34,461 nucleotides of DNA from REEB481 sp964586595 (lineage in GTDB: Bacteria; Bacteroidota; Bacteroidia; NS11-12g; UBA955), in assembly GCA_964586595.1 (NCBI GenBank), contig CAZPHB010000022.1, positions 1 through 34,461 of the forward strand, given 5' to 3'. Of the stretch, positions 24,650-32,730 are shown one piece after another (positions within the stretch are counted from its first letter, which is position 1; each line of letters begins with the position of its first letter). The notes beneath the pieces are model-generated. The model was not told the origin of the DNA and did no database searches. It was given only the letters and a program-made list of their open reading frames with translations. Made by a program: the position numbers and the translations under genes.

Positions 24650-25840
24650 ACCGTTGTTCAGGGCCTGAATGGCCAGCCAGCTCATCATGCCAGCACCCAA
24701 AGGCAGGGCCGCTTCATCGATGTCAAATTGAGGATGATGCACGCTGTGTACAATGCCTCTCGCTTCATTCCTCACACCCAAACGGTAAAAGCAACTGGGT
24801 ACAGCCTGACTGAAATACGCGAAATCTTCCGCAGCCATCCAGATGCCCAAGGGGGTAACCAGTTCAGGTCCTGAATACTCCGAGGCCCAGGTTTTACAAC
24901 GCTCCGTGAGGGCTTCATGGTTTTGGAGGAAGGGATAACCTTTGCGGATTTCAAGGTTAGCCTCGGCGCCAAAGGCGGCCGCAGTATGGCTCACAATACT
25001 GCGGATGCGCTCGTGGGCGGCGGCACGCCACTCCTCGTCCAAGGTTCTGAAGGTGCCTTCCAGTACAACCTGCTCAGGTATGATGTTGGTTGCTCCCTGG
25101 GCTTCTACCTTGCCAAACGACAATACGCTGGGAATCACAGGGTTGGCAGATCGGCTCACCACCTGCTGCAGGGCAACAATGATTTGTGCTGCCGCCGTTA
25201 CCGGATCAATATTGAAATGAGGCATGGCTCCGTGGCCGCCTTTCCCTTTCACGGTAAGGTATAATTCGTCGGTGCTGGCCATATACAATCCCGGCCGGAA
25301 GCCGGTAACCCCAACGGGCAACTGAGGCATCACATGCTGCCCAATCATCAGATCAACCTTAGGATCCTCCAATACGCCCTCCCTAATCATCAAACTTGCT
25401 CCGCCAGGCAATCGTTCTTCTCCCGGCTGAAAAATAAGCTTCACGGTTCCACCGAAATGATCGCGCAGGTCCTGAAGTATGATGGCCGCACCCAGCAGAC
25501 AGGTGGTGTGCACATCGTGGCCGCAGGCATGCATTTTCCCGGGAATGGTAGAACGGTATGGCCGGTCCTGCGCCTCCTCAATGGGCAAGGCATCCATGTC
25601 TGCACGAAGTCCCACCACCGTATTCCCGGGCATGTTCCCGTGAATCAAAGCTACCCTGCCGGTTCCTGCAACGGTGGTGCATGAAATGCCGGCTTCTGCC
25701 AATGTCCGCTCGATGAATGCACCCGTTGCATGCTCTTCGAAACTTAGTTCCGGATGCATGTGGATGTGACGGCGCAGTGCCACCAATTTGGAACTGAGCG
25801 CAGCAGCCTGCTCCTGAATGTGGGATTTCACGTGTGACAT
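24635..25840 (-). CDS. M20D-family amidohydrolase (N-acyl amino acid or hippurate hydrolase type)
   Basis: The 401-residue product has the metal-binding and catalytic parts of the M20D peptidase family: RRHIHMHPELSFEE (24-36), GLRADMDALPI (77-87), MHACGHDVHT with C106 and H108, FQPGEE, and IGQHVMPQLP. These cytoplasmic dimetal enzymes remove acyl groups from amino acids or aromatic conjugates. The exact substrate cannot be told from sequence. Length is typical and no signal peptide is present. Confidence 0.92.
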   Translation of the reverse strand: MSHVKSHIQEQAAALSSKLVALRRHIHMHPELSFEEHATGAFIERTLAEAGISCTTVAGTGRVALIHGNMPGNTVVGLRADMDALPIEEAQDRPYRSTIPGKMHACGHDVHTTCLLGAAIILQDLRDHFGGTVKLIFQPGEERLPGGASLMIREGVLEDPKVDLMIGQHVMPQLPVGVTGFRPGLYMASTDELYLTVKGKGGHGAMPHFNIDPVTAAAQIIVALQQVVSRSANPVIPSVLSFGKVEAQGATNIIPEQVVLEGTFRTLDEEWRAAAHERIRSIVSHTAAAFGAEANLEIRKGYPFLQNHEALTERCKTWASEYSGPELVTPLGIWMAAEDFAYFSQAVPSCFYRLGVRNEARGIVHSVHHPQFDIDEAALPLGAGMMSWLAIQALNNGLGTN

Positions 25841-25847
25841 TTTTTTC

Positions 25848-25855
25848 TATTTTTG
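25848..25855 (+). promoter_or_regulatory. -7 promoter element of the lipoprotein gene (TATTTTTG)
   Basis: TATTTTTG fits TAnnTTTG and lies 27 bases before the start codon at 25883. A matching TTG at the usual distance is not seen. Confidence 0.4.
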
Positions 25856-25882
25856 TAGCTTACCGTCGCGAAGTTATACACA

Positions 25883-26479
25883 ATGAAGTTCCATGCGTCT
25901 ATTTGTCTGATGTTGTTTTCGGCCTCTGGGCTTTGGTTGCTGAGTTCCTGTGAAACGGAGCCGGTGCGCACCGTTCCCCTGAATCAGTCCACCCTTGACT
26001 TTTTTAAATTCCAGAATGGTTCGGAATGGATTTACCAACAGGTGGATGATACCATGGTTCAGGAACGCGTAGTTGTGGAAGATTACACCAGCGGAAAGAA
26101 CCGATTTGATAAAGTGGAGGTGAGCTTCATGAGGTACATGCTGAATTCAGACCTGCACCATCCTGTGATGGTTCGTGCAGAGTCCGGAATGGGCGATCCT
26201 GTGGATCAAATCGCATACATCACCATGGATTCGGCACGCACCTATGGCCCGATTTTCTGGGCCGATGTGAAGGGTGTTTCCGGTGGTGGAAACGATTCCT
26301 TCCGATACGACGAATCTGTGCGCATCGGTGGTGTTGAATACAACAACGTGATTCGCGTGGCCTTTGCAAACCATCCGGTGTACAGAAACATCAGCATCAG
26401 CAAAGAACTGGGGATTGTGCAAAAGCAATACAGAAACGGAAAGGTATTCCGTTTGCGCCGGTTCAATCTGGTTCGTTGA
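25883..26479 (+). CDS. Lipoprotein of unknown function
   Basis: The 198-residue product has a lipoprotein signal (LMLFSASGLWLLSSC, lipobox LSSC near residue 23). The mature part looks beta-rich, with GSEWIYQQVDDTM and a C-terminal ISKELGIVQKQYRNG and FRLRRFNLVR, a pattern common in small Bacteroidota surface or periplasmic lipoproteins. No family assignment is made. It sits 18 bases upstream of dnaG in the same direction and may share its transcript. Confidence 0.65.
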   Translation: MKFHASICLMLFSASGLWLLSSCETEPVRTVPLNQSTLDFFKFQNGSEWIYQQVDDTMVQERVVVEDYTSGKNRFDKVEVSFMRYMLNSDLHHPVMVRAESGMGDPVDQIAYITMDSARTYGPIFWADVKGVSGGGNDSFRYDESVRIGGVEYNNVIRVAFANHPVYRNISISKELGIVQKQYRNGKVFRLRRFNLVR

Positions 26480-26497
26480 CCTTATTCCGGGCAAATC

Positions 26498-28453
26498 ATG
26501 ATTGCCAGGCAGTCCGTAGATCAGGTTATTGATGCAGCACCTATTGAAGAGGTCGTAGGGCAATACCTTACGCTGAAAAAAAGAGGTGCTAATTACACCG
26601 GGCTTTGTCCTTTTCACGATGAAAAGACGCCTTCATTCAATGTCAATCCAGCCCGGGGAATTTATAAGTGTTTTGGCTGTGGCAAAGGTGGAAATGCAGT
26701 GCAGTTTGTCATGGAACTCGAGCAACTTTCCTTTGTGGAAGCGGTGCGGAAGCTGGCGGCGCGCTATGGCATTGAGCTGATTGAAACGGGTCAGCCCGAG
26801 GCTGAAGAAATGCAGGAGGAGCAAAAGCTTCGAGAAAGCCTGTATGCCGTGCTTGATTTTGCCGCCTCCTGGTTTGAACAACAACTGCACGAAACCGAGG
26901 ACGGCAACCTGATCGGACTGCCTTATTTCCGCGAACGCGGTTTGGAACTCAGCACCATCAGGCATTGGAAACTGGGCTTTGCGCCAGATCAATGGAACGG
27001 CCTGCTCACCGCCGCAGAAAAAGCTTCCTACCAAAAAGAATTTCTGGAAACAGCCAGCCTTGTTAAGAAGTCGGATTCGGGTAAGTGGTTCGATATGTTC
27101 CGGAATCGGGTCATTTTCCCCATATGCTCCGTATCGGGAAGGGTAGTGGCCTTTGGGGGCAGGATCATGGGAAAGGCAGAAGGCCAACCCAAATACATCA
27201 ACTCCGCGGAAAGCCCGGTTTATCATAAAAGTAACCACCTGTTCGGCTTGTTCCAGGCCAAAGCAGCCGTGAAGAAAAAAGATAAGGTGTACCTCACCGA
27301 AGGTTATACTGATGTAATCACCTTATACCAATCCGGCATTGACAATGTGGTGGCCAGCAGCGGCACGGCACTCACCGACAGTCAGATTCGCCTGATTCGC
27401 AGGTTCACGCCAAACGTCACCGTGTTGTACGATGGCGATGCGGCGGGAATCAAAGCATCGCTGCGGGGAATCGACCTGATGCTGAAAGAGGATCTCAACG
27501 TGCGTGTGGTGCGCTTTCCCGATGGAGAAGATCCTGACAGCCTGTGCCGTAAACTCGGTCCGGAGGCGTTTTCATCATTCCTGGAAGCCAATGAGCAGAA
27601 CTTCATCGTGTTCAAGGCGAAGTTGCTGTTTGATGGCGCCGGAGCAGATCCCATCCTTCGCGCCGAGGCCATCCGCGACATCCTTGGCAGCCTCAGCCTG
27701 ATTCGTGATTCACTCAAGCGCACAGAGCTGGTTCGTCAGTTGGCCGATGTTTCAGGTCAGGGTGCCGAACAGCTGCTGTATGAATTGAACCGTATGGTTC
27801 GGTCGGTGCATAAAGACGACCAGAAACAGGTGAATGAACACCTGGAACTGATGGCCACCCAAACGGCCACAAACCTGAAGGAAATCAAGTTTGACGATGT
27901 GCATCAGGAGCGCGGCTTGTTGCGGCTGCTCATCCGCCATGGCCAGGCTCAGCTTACCGAGGAACTTAAACTCTGGCAAATGGTGGCGCAAGAGTTGCAT
28001 CAGGGAGGGCCTGATTCGTTTAATGATCCCATGTGCGCGCGCAGCTTTGCTTACATCGGGGAACTGTTCGCATCCGGATCCGAATTAGATCCGCATTATT
28101 TTGTTGGAGCTGTCGATCCTGAACTTTCAGCATTCACCGCCGAGGTGCTGAGCCTGGAGTACAACCTGTCCGACCATTGGGCCAAACATGAAATTGCTGT
28201 GGTGGGCGAAGAAGCCAACATCTATCAGGAGTTTCTCGGCGTGTTCCTGCACCTCAGGCGCAAAAAACTGGATCTGATAATACGTGATACAGAGGCGCAA
28301 TTTCAGGGGATGCCACCGGAAGGTTCCGAGGAAGAAGCCAACCTGATGGAATATTATATGTACACACAGAACATGCGCAACGAGCTGGTGAAGCAAACGG
28401 GCACTGTGGTTACCGCTTATCCGGACGGCAATTCCGTCCATAAAAGAATGTAA
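26498..28453 (+). CDS. dnaG: DNA primase
   Basis: DnaG makes RNA primers at the replication fork together with DnaB. The 651-residue product has the CHC2 zinc finger (C37, H40, C58, C61), the RNA-polymerase core with RNRVIFPI and FGGRIMG, and the TOPRIM fold with E268 in YLTEGYTDV and D312-G-D314. The C-terminal region would bind the helicase. Length is typical of the family. Its last 37 bases overlap the end of the oppositely oriented phosphopantetheinyl transferase gene. Confidence 0.97.
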   Translation: MIARQSVDQVIDAAPIEEVVGQYLTLKKRGANYTGLCPFHDEKTPSFNVNPARGIYKCFGCGKGGNAVQFVMELEQLSFVEAVRKLAARYGIELIETGQPEAEEMQEEQKLRESLYAVLDFAASWFEQQLHETEDGNLIGLPYFRERGLELSTIRHWKLGFAPDQWNGLLTAAEKASYQKEFLETASLVKKSDSGKWFDMFRNRVIFPICSVSGRVVAFGGRIMGKAEGQPKYINSAESPVYHKSNHLFGLFQAKAAVKKKDKVYLTEGYTDVITLYQSGIDNVVASSGTALTDSQIRLIRRFTPNVTVLYDGDAAGIKASLRGIDLMLKEDLNVRVVRFPDGEDPDSLCRKLGPEAFSSFLEANEQNFIVFKAKLLFDGAGADPILRAEAIRDILGSLSLIRDSLKRTELVRQLADVSGQGAEQLLYELNRMVRSVHKDDQKQVNEHLELMATQTATNLKEIKFDDVHQERGLLRLLIRHGQAQLTEELKLWQMVAQELHQGGPDSFNDPMCARSFAYIGELFASGSELDPHYFVGAVDPELSAFTAEVLSLEYNLSDHWAKHEIAVVGEEANIYQEFLGVFLHLRRKKLDLIIRDTEAQFQGMPPEGSEEEANLMEYYMYTQNMRNELVKQTGTVVTAYPDGNSVHKRM

Positions 28454-29046
28454 GCTCCCTGCTTCCGGTAATGAATGTGAAAAGCCGCTTCCAGGTCGGG
28501 CATGTTTATGGATCCCTGAAGAATGCCTGATTCGCCAACCACAAAAGGCGATATGCTCATTTGTTTCCTGAAGTCCACTCCCTTCTTGCCATAGGATTTA
28601 TACATACACTCCTTGGCGCCCCAAATCAGGTGCAATCCCATTTCAACGTTTTCTTCCTGCACAAATTCCAGTTCTTCAGAATTGCAAAACCGTTGGGCAA
28701 TATTGTTGATCTGTTTGCCAACTAATTCAATATCCAAGCCGCAAGAACCATTCATGGAAACATATAAACCGGCCAGTTCACCGCTGTGACTTAGACTGAT
28801 GTGGCCGTTGAATTCTTCAATAAATGGTTTTCCAAAATCATCTTTTTTTAATTCAGAACCAGGGAATATTTGCCGGACGAGCAGCCGGGAAGCAAGGAAA
28901 TGCCTAAGGCGAAGCGGGTTTTGAATGGGTGGAGGCTGGACACCCTGTGCAGCATAAAGCTGCATTAAATATTCAGTGGGTTCAGAAATACGCCACAAGT
29001 AGAGATTTTCTGCGCTGTAGTTTGTTATTTCGGGAATTATAGGCAT
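28417..29046 (-). CDS. 4'-phosphopantetheinyl transferase, Sfp type
   Basis: The 209-residue product has ISLSHSGELAG (83-93), GLDIEL with D105 and E107, and IWGAKECMYKSYGKKGVDF with the WxxKE motif (W142, K145, E146). These are the magnesium- and CoA-binding motifs of Sfp-type transferases, which load phosphopantetheine onto carrier proteins. The target is likely the fatty-acid or a polyketide carrier, which cannot be told from context. Its start codon shares two bases with that of the divergently transcribed WD40 gene. Confidence 0.88.
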   Translation of the reverse strand: MPIIPEITNYSAENLYLWRISEPTEYLMQLYAAQGVQPPPIQNPLRLRHFLASRLLVRQIFPGSELKKDDFGKPFIEEFNGHISLSHSGELAGLYVSMNGSCGLDIELVGKQINNIAQRFCNSEELEFVQEENVEMGLHLIWGAKECMYKSYGKKGVDFRKQMSISPFVVGESGILQGSINMPDLEAAFHIHYRKQGAYILLWTELPSG

Positions 29047-29959
29047 GAAGCAATTGTGGAGTTTAAATAAAGTGCAGCAGTTTAATGGGCACCACCAGGG
29101 GATTTATGCACTTGCCTATGAACCGGACAGCAATTTTTTGTATTCCTCCGGCCCGGATGGATTTGTGGTGGCATGGGTTCCCGAAGGCCCGGACAGAGGG
29201 GAACTGGTTGCACGTGTGCCGGAACCGGTATTTGTACTCTTGCCATTGCACAAAGATATATTGCTCGCAGGAACGGCCTATGGCAACATCTACATGCTCA
29301 AGATGGGTGCTAAACCAACGGTTGAAAAAATAAAAGCCCACCAGGGTGCGATATTTTCCTTGAAGAAGAATGCAGCAGGCAATGGTTGGCTCAGCGGCGG
29401 AAAGGATGGATACCTTTTAGAATGGAATGATTCCGGCAAATGGATACTTGGAAAAAAATGCAGCGACGAAAGTGTGCGCTGTATCGCGGTAGCTGAAGAT
29501 AAGGTGGCTGCCGGCAGCTCAGATACCTTCATCCGGCAATGGGCCAACTTTAATTCAGACACAAATCCTATACAAATCAAGGCCCATCAGAGCTCGGTAT
29601 TTAGTTTGGCGTTTAATGAGGCGGGTTCTTGCCTGTATTCCGGCGGCAGAGATGCCGCCCTAAAGCAATGGGATGCCAACAACGAGCTTGCATTAATCCG
29701 GGAAGTGCCGGCGCATTGGTCCCACATCAACCACATGGAATTGTCGCCCAATCAGAAGCTTTTGGCAACAGCCAGTATGGATAAAACCATCCGAATTTGG
29801 AAAGCGGATGATTTGGAATTGATCAAAGTGATAGATTCAAAAAAGACAGATGCCCATCAGTCGTCCGTAAATCGGGTCGTTTGGATCAATGATGAACTGC
29901 TTGCTTCAGGTGCCGATGACCGCACCATACGCCTCTTCAGAATATTTCCGTTAGGTTGA
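29045..29959 (+). CDS. Seven-bladed WD40-repeat protein
   Basis: The 304-residue product consists almost wholly of WD40 blades. Seven are discernible, with starts such as FNGHHQGIYAL, IKAHQGAIFSL, IKAHQSSVFSL, VPAHWSHINHM and DAHQSSVNRVV and ends such as DKTIRIWKA and DRTIRLFRI. A single closed propeller without signal peptide or extra domain implies a cytoplasmic protein-interaction platform. The partner is unknown. The ATG at 29045-29047 overlaps the start of the opposite transferase gene, so both genes lack an upstream untranslated stretch of their own. Confidence 0.88.
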   Translation: MKQLWSLNKVQQFNGHHQGIYALAYEPDSNFLYSSGPDGFVVAWVPEGPDRGELVARVPEPVFVLLPLHKDILLAGTAYGNIYMLKMGAKPTVEKIKAHQGAIFSLKKNAAGNGWLSGGKDGYLLEWNDSGKWILGKKCSDESVRCIAVAEDKVAAGSSDTFIRQWANFNSDTNPIQIKAHQSSVFSLAFNEAGSCLYSGGRDAALKQWDANNELALIREVPAHWSHINHMELSPNQKLLATASMDKTIRIWKADDLELIKVIDSKKTDAHQSSVNRVVWINDELLASGADDRTIRLFRIFPLG

Positions 29960-29973
29960 TGCATTTTGCCGTT

Positions 29974-29981
29974 TATTTTTG
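29974..29981 (+). promoter_or_regulatory. -7 promoter element of dcd (TATTTTTG)
   Basis: TATTTTTG ends five bases before the dcd start codon at 29987. If this is the main promoter, the transcript would start at or within a base or two of the ATG. A TTG at the usual distance is not obvious. Confidence 0.45.
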
Positions 29982-29986
29982 TCGCC

Positions 29987-30523
29987 ATGATTCTTTCTGA
30001 TAAGCGAATCCTTGAGGAAATAGAGGCTGGTACCATTCTTATAGAACCTTACCGCAAGGAGTGTTTGGGTAGCAATTCCTACGATGTGCATTTGGGCCGT
30101 TATCTTGCCACCTACCGTGACAGAGTCTTGGATGCGAAAGCCCACAACAAGATAGATTACTTCGAGATTCCGGAGGAGGGGTTTGTGCTTCAACCCGGAA
30201 CCTTATACCTTGGTGTTACCGAGGAATATACAGAAACACACAAGCACGTCCCTTTTTTGGAAGGTAAATCAAGCACAGGCAGACTCGGCATCGACATCCA
30301 TGCTACGGCCGGAAAAGGGGATGTTGGATTTTGCAATACCTGGACCTTGGAAATCTCTGTAGCCCAACCGGTGAGGGTTTACACGGGAATGCCCATCGGA
30401 CAACTTATTTATTTTGAGGTTCAGGGCGACATTGCCATGTCTTACAACAACAAAGCTTCCGCGAAATACAATGTGCGCACGGTGAAGCCTGTGGAAAGTA
30501 TGATGTGGAAGAATCAATTCTGA
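29987..30523 (+). CDS. dcd: dCTP deaminase
   Basis: Converts dCTP to dUTP, feeding dTTP synthesis. The 178-residue product has the family signature GSNSYDVHLG (28-37), EGKSSTGRLGIDIHATAGKG and GFCNTWTLEI, with E122 as the catalytic glutamate. The ATG at 29987 gives the standard start MILSDKRIL; the in-frame TTG at 29966 lies before the promoter box and is rejected. The stop codon abuts that of the oppositely oriented ilvE gene with no intervening base. Confidence 0.95.
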   Translation: MILSDKRILEEIEAGTILIEPYRKECLGSNSYDVHLGRYLATYRDRVLDAKAHNKIDYFEIPEEGFVLQPGTLYLGVTEEYTETHKHVPFLEGKSSTGRLGIDIHATAGKGDVGFCNTWTLEISVAQPVRVYTGMPIGQLIYFEVQGDIAMSYNNKASAKYNVRTVKPVESMMWKNQF

Positions 30524-31591
30524 TCAACGCGCCGGTACCGGATGGACCCATCCGAAGGGATCTTCGGCTTTGCGGGTCCTGATTTCATCGAGTCCGCGCA
30601 GCAACGTTGCTGAAATTTCATGATTTCCCTGCGGATGCAGGTCGTAGTAATTCCCCTGATGGCCAAACCCTTTGATGCCCACAAGGGTTGCAGCCGTTCC
30701 GGTGATAAACATCTCCTGCAAAACCCCGGCCGCATGCCATGCCTTCAGCTCGTCCACATGAATGGGACGTTCTTCTACCGTAAACCCTTTCGCCCGCGCC
30801 AGGCTAAGTACCGATTCACGCGTGATTCCGGCCAGCATGGTATCTGTTAAGGAAGGGGTAATCAGTTTTCCGTTTGCAACTACGAAACAATTCGTAGTTC
30901 CCGTTTCTTCCAAATACACGTGTTCGCGCGGATCGGTCCACAATACCTGATCAAATCCTTGATCCTGAGCTTCCTTCGTTGGCAACATCGCCGCGCCATA
31001 ATTGCCGGCACATTTGGTAAAACCTACGCCGCCGTGCGCAGCACGGGAATACTTTTCTTCAATTTTCACCTTCAGTGGCTGGCTGTAATAAGCAACCACA
31101 GGACAACACCATGCGATGAACAGGTAGCGGGAAGAAGGACGCACCCCCAGAAAATCATCGGTGGCAAACATAAACGGACGGATGTACAAACTGCTGCCCT
31201 CTTTCGTGGGGATCCAATTTCTATCCACCCAGATCAATCGTTCCAATGCTTCTACGAATACTTCCTCGGGCAATTCGGGCATGCACATCCTTCGTGCAGA
31301 ACGGTTAAAGCGCACTGCATTGTCGAAAGGTCTGAACAATAAAGGTGTTCCATCTGCATCCTTGAACGCCTTCATTCCCTCAAAAATCGCCTGACCATAA
31401 TGCAGGGCACTGGTTGCGGGACTTAATGGGAGCGGGCCGTAAGGCATGATTTTATAATCACCCCACTGGGTTCCGTCAAAAGTTGCCACAAACATGTGGT
31501 CGGCAAACACACGTCCAAATTGTACGTGGTCAAAATCCACCGAGCCAATAGTTGAATCAGTGTTTATTTCGTAAGTAACTTCGAGCGCCAT
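30524..31591 (-). CDS. ilvE: Branched-chain amino acid aminotransferase
   Basis: Interconverts branched-chain amino acids and their keto acids with pyridoxal phosphate. The 355-residue product belongs to the class IV aminotransferases of the longer, BCAT2-like branch: LHYGQAIFEGMKAF (63-76), RFNRSARRMCMP, GGVGFTKCAGNYG with the PLP lysine K193, EETGTTNCF and a C-terminal FITGTAATLVGI. ATG at 31591 (MALEVTYEI) is chosen; a longer frame to 31747 would add 52 residues antisense to the next gene. Confidence 0.94.
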   Translation of the reverse strand: MALEVTYEINTDSTIGSVDFDHVQFGRVFADHMFVATFDGTQWGDYKIMPYGPLPLSPATSALHYGQAIFEGMKAFKDADGTPLLFRPFDNAVRFNRSARRMCMPELPEEVFVEALERLIWVDRNWIPTKEGSSLYIRPFMFATDDFLGVRPSSRYLFIAWCCPVVAYYSQPLKVKIEEKYSRAAHGGVGFTKCAGNYGAAMLPTKEAQDQGFDQVLWTDPREHVYLEETGTTNCFVVANGKLITPSLTDTMLAGITRESVLSLARAKGFTVEERPIHVDELKAWHAAGVLQEMFITGTAATLVGIKGFGHQGNYYDLHPQGNHEISATLLRGLDEIRTRKAEDPFGWVHPVPAR

Positions 31592-31654
31592 TTGGGTAGA
31601 ATCGAGCTTCGAAATAAAGGACTCTCTGCCGAAAGGCAAAAGGAAACAAACACC

Positions 31655-32131
31655 ATGGGTCATGATATTTCTCCAATTGCGCTGGAACTCCTGTTTAGTC
31701 CGGGGTTTTTTCTGGTTAAAGAAGATGCACAGGTTCAGGCTTCCCAAACCTTGATTCCTGAAATCGATCTAAAGATTCAGGAAGCTCCGGCCATGCCCGA
31801 CCCACAACTCTTTTTTATTGTTCAAGCGGTGCCTGATTCCCAAAGCCCCGAAGGTCAGATGCTCCAAAAAATGGCAGGGTACATTCATCATCAGCTCGGA
31901 ATCAGTGGCACCCTGCATATTGGAGGTCCTGAGCTTTGGACACAGCAGCAAGGAGCACATCATTGGGTGTTCTTTGGAGCCCATGCCGCGATTCCTGCCC
32001 TGAACAATTTCAGTGTACAAAGAACCCCACAGGGGAGGGTTTTGCAATTGCCTGAAACAAAGCTGTTGGCCCATGATCCGTTGCTGAAAAAACAGTCTGT
32101 TGAAGCCTTTGTTATCTGGTCAAACGTATGA
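31655..32131 (+). CDS. Unknown protein upstream of rdgB
   Basis: The 158-residue product shows no clear domain. It contains hydrophobic strands (QLFFIVQAV, HHWVFFGAHAAI) and a C-terminal LPETKLLAHDPLLKKQ motif. Similar small proteins with a final VLxLPxxxxL-K pattern occur near rdgB in other Bacteroidota as far as I recall, but the function is unknown; a comparison with the DNA polymerase III psi subunit comes to mind and is speculative. It overlaps rdgB by four bases (ATGA), so it is translationally coupled to it. The ATG at 31655 was chosen over upstream non-ATG starts. Confidence 0.55.
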   Translation: MGHDISPIALELLFSPGFFLVKEDAQVQASQTLIPEIDLKIQEAPAMPDPQLFFIVQAVPDSQSPEGQMLQKMAGYIHHQLGISGTLHIGGPELWTQQQGAHHWVFFGAHAAIPALNNFSVQRTPQGRVLQLPETKLLAHDPLLKKQSVEAFVIWSNV

Positions 32132-32730
32132 ATACAAATGCTTTTCAGCCGCTGGTCTTTGCCAGTGCCAATAGGCATAAGGCGGAAGAAATCCGGTTGG
32201 CCTTTCATCATGCTGCAGACATCCGCCTTCCGGAAGACTTGGGCCATGAGTTTCATGTGGAAGAAAGAGGAAATAGCCTGAGGGAAAATGCGGCCCTGAA
32301 AGCGGAAGCGGCCTGGCAATTAACCGGATTGCCATCATTCGCCGATGATACCGGGCTGTTTTGTGATGGATTGGCGGGTGCCCCCGGCATTCATACTGCG
32401 CGATTTTCGGAGATGGCTCTTTATCAAGGAAGCAATAATGAACTTTTGCTGCATCGATTGAAGGATGTGCAGGAGCGAACTGCGCGGTTCGAATCCGTTT
32501 TTTGTTTTCGCTGGAAGTATGGTAAGGTATTCTTTACAGGAATATTAGAAGGCAAAATTGCAGCGCAGGCCGATGGTTCCGGTGGATTCGGTTATGATCC
32601 GGTTTTTATTCCACAGGGGTTTCAACAAACATTGGCAGCATTGCCCGGCAATGTAAAACTGGTCATAAGCCATAGAACCCAGGCTTTGCGCGCAATGCAG
32701 GCATGGATGCATGCGGTTCAATCTGTATGA
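32128..32730 (+). CDS. rdgB: Non-canonical purine NTP pyrophosphatase (RdgB/HAM1)
   Basis: Hydrolyses dITP, ITP and XTP to monophosphates, keeping damaged purines out of DNA and RNA. The 200-residue product has the FASANRHKAEEI start (11-22), FADDTGLFCDGLAGAPGIHT with D73/D74, and GFGYDPVFIP near the C terminus, ending with the SHR motif. It is coupled by ATGA overlaps to both the upstream unknown gene and the downstream queA-like gene, making a tight three-gene unit. Confidence 0.95.
   Translation: MNTNAFQPLVFASANRHKAEEIRLAFHHAADIRLPEDLGHEFHVEERGNSLRENAALKAEAAWQLTGLPSFADDTGLFCDGLAGAPGIHTARFSEMALYQGSNNELLLHRLKDVQERTARFESVFCFRWKYGKVFFTGILEGKIAAQADGSGGFGYDPVFIPQGFQQTLAALPGNVKLVISHRTQALRAMQAWMHAVQSV

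Noticed and set aside
29966..29986. Upstream TTG start for dcd
   Set aside because: It precedes or overlaps the TATTTTTG promoter box, and the ATG at 29987 gives the standard N terminus.
31592..31747. N-terminal extension of ilvE
   Set aside because: The extension has no family similarity and lies antisense to the start of the gene at 31655; the family start MALEV is at 31591.
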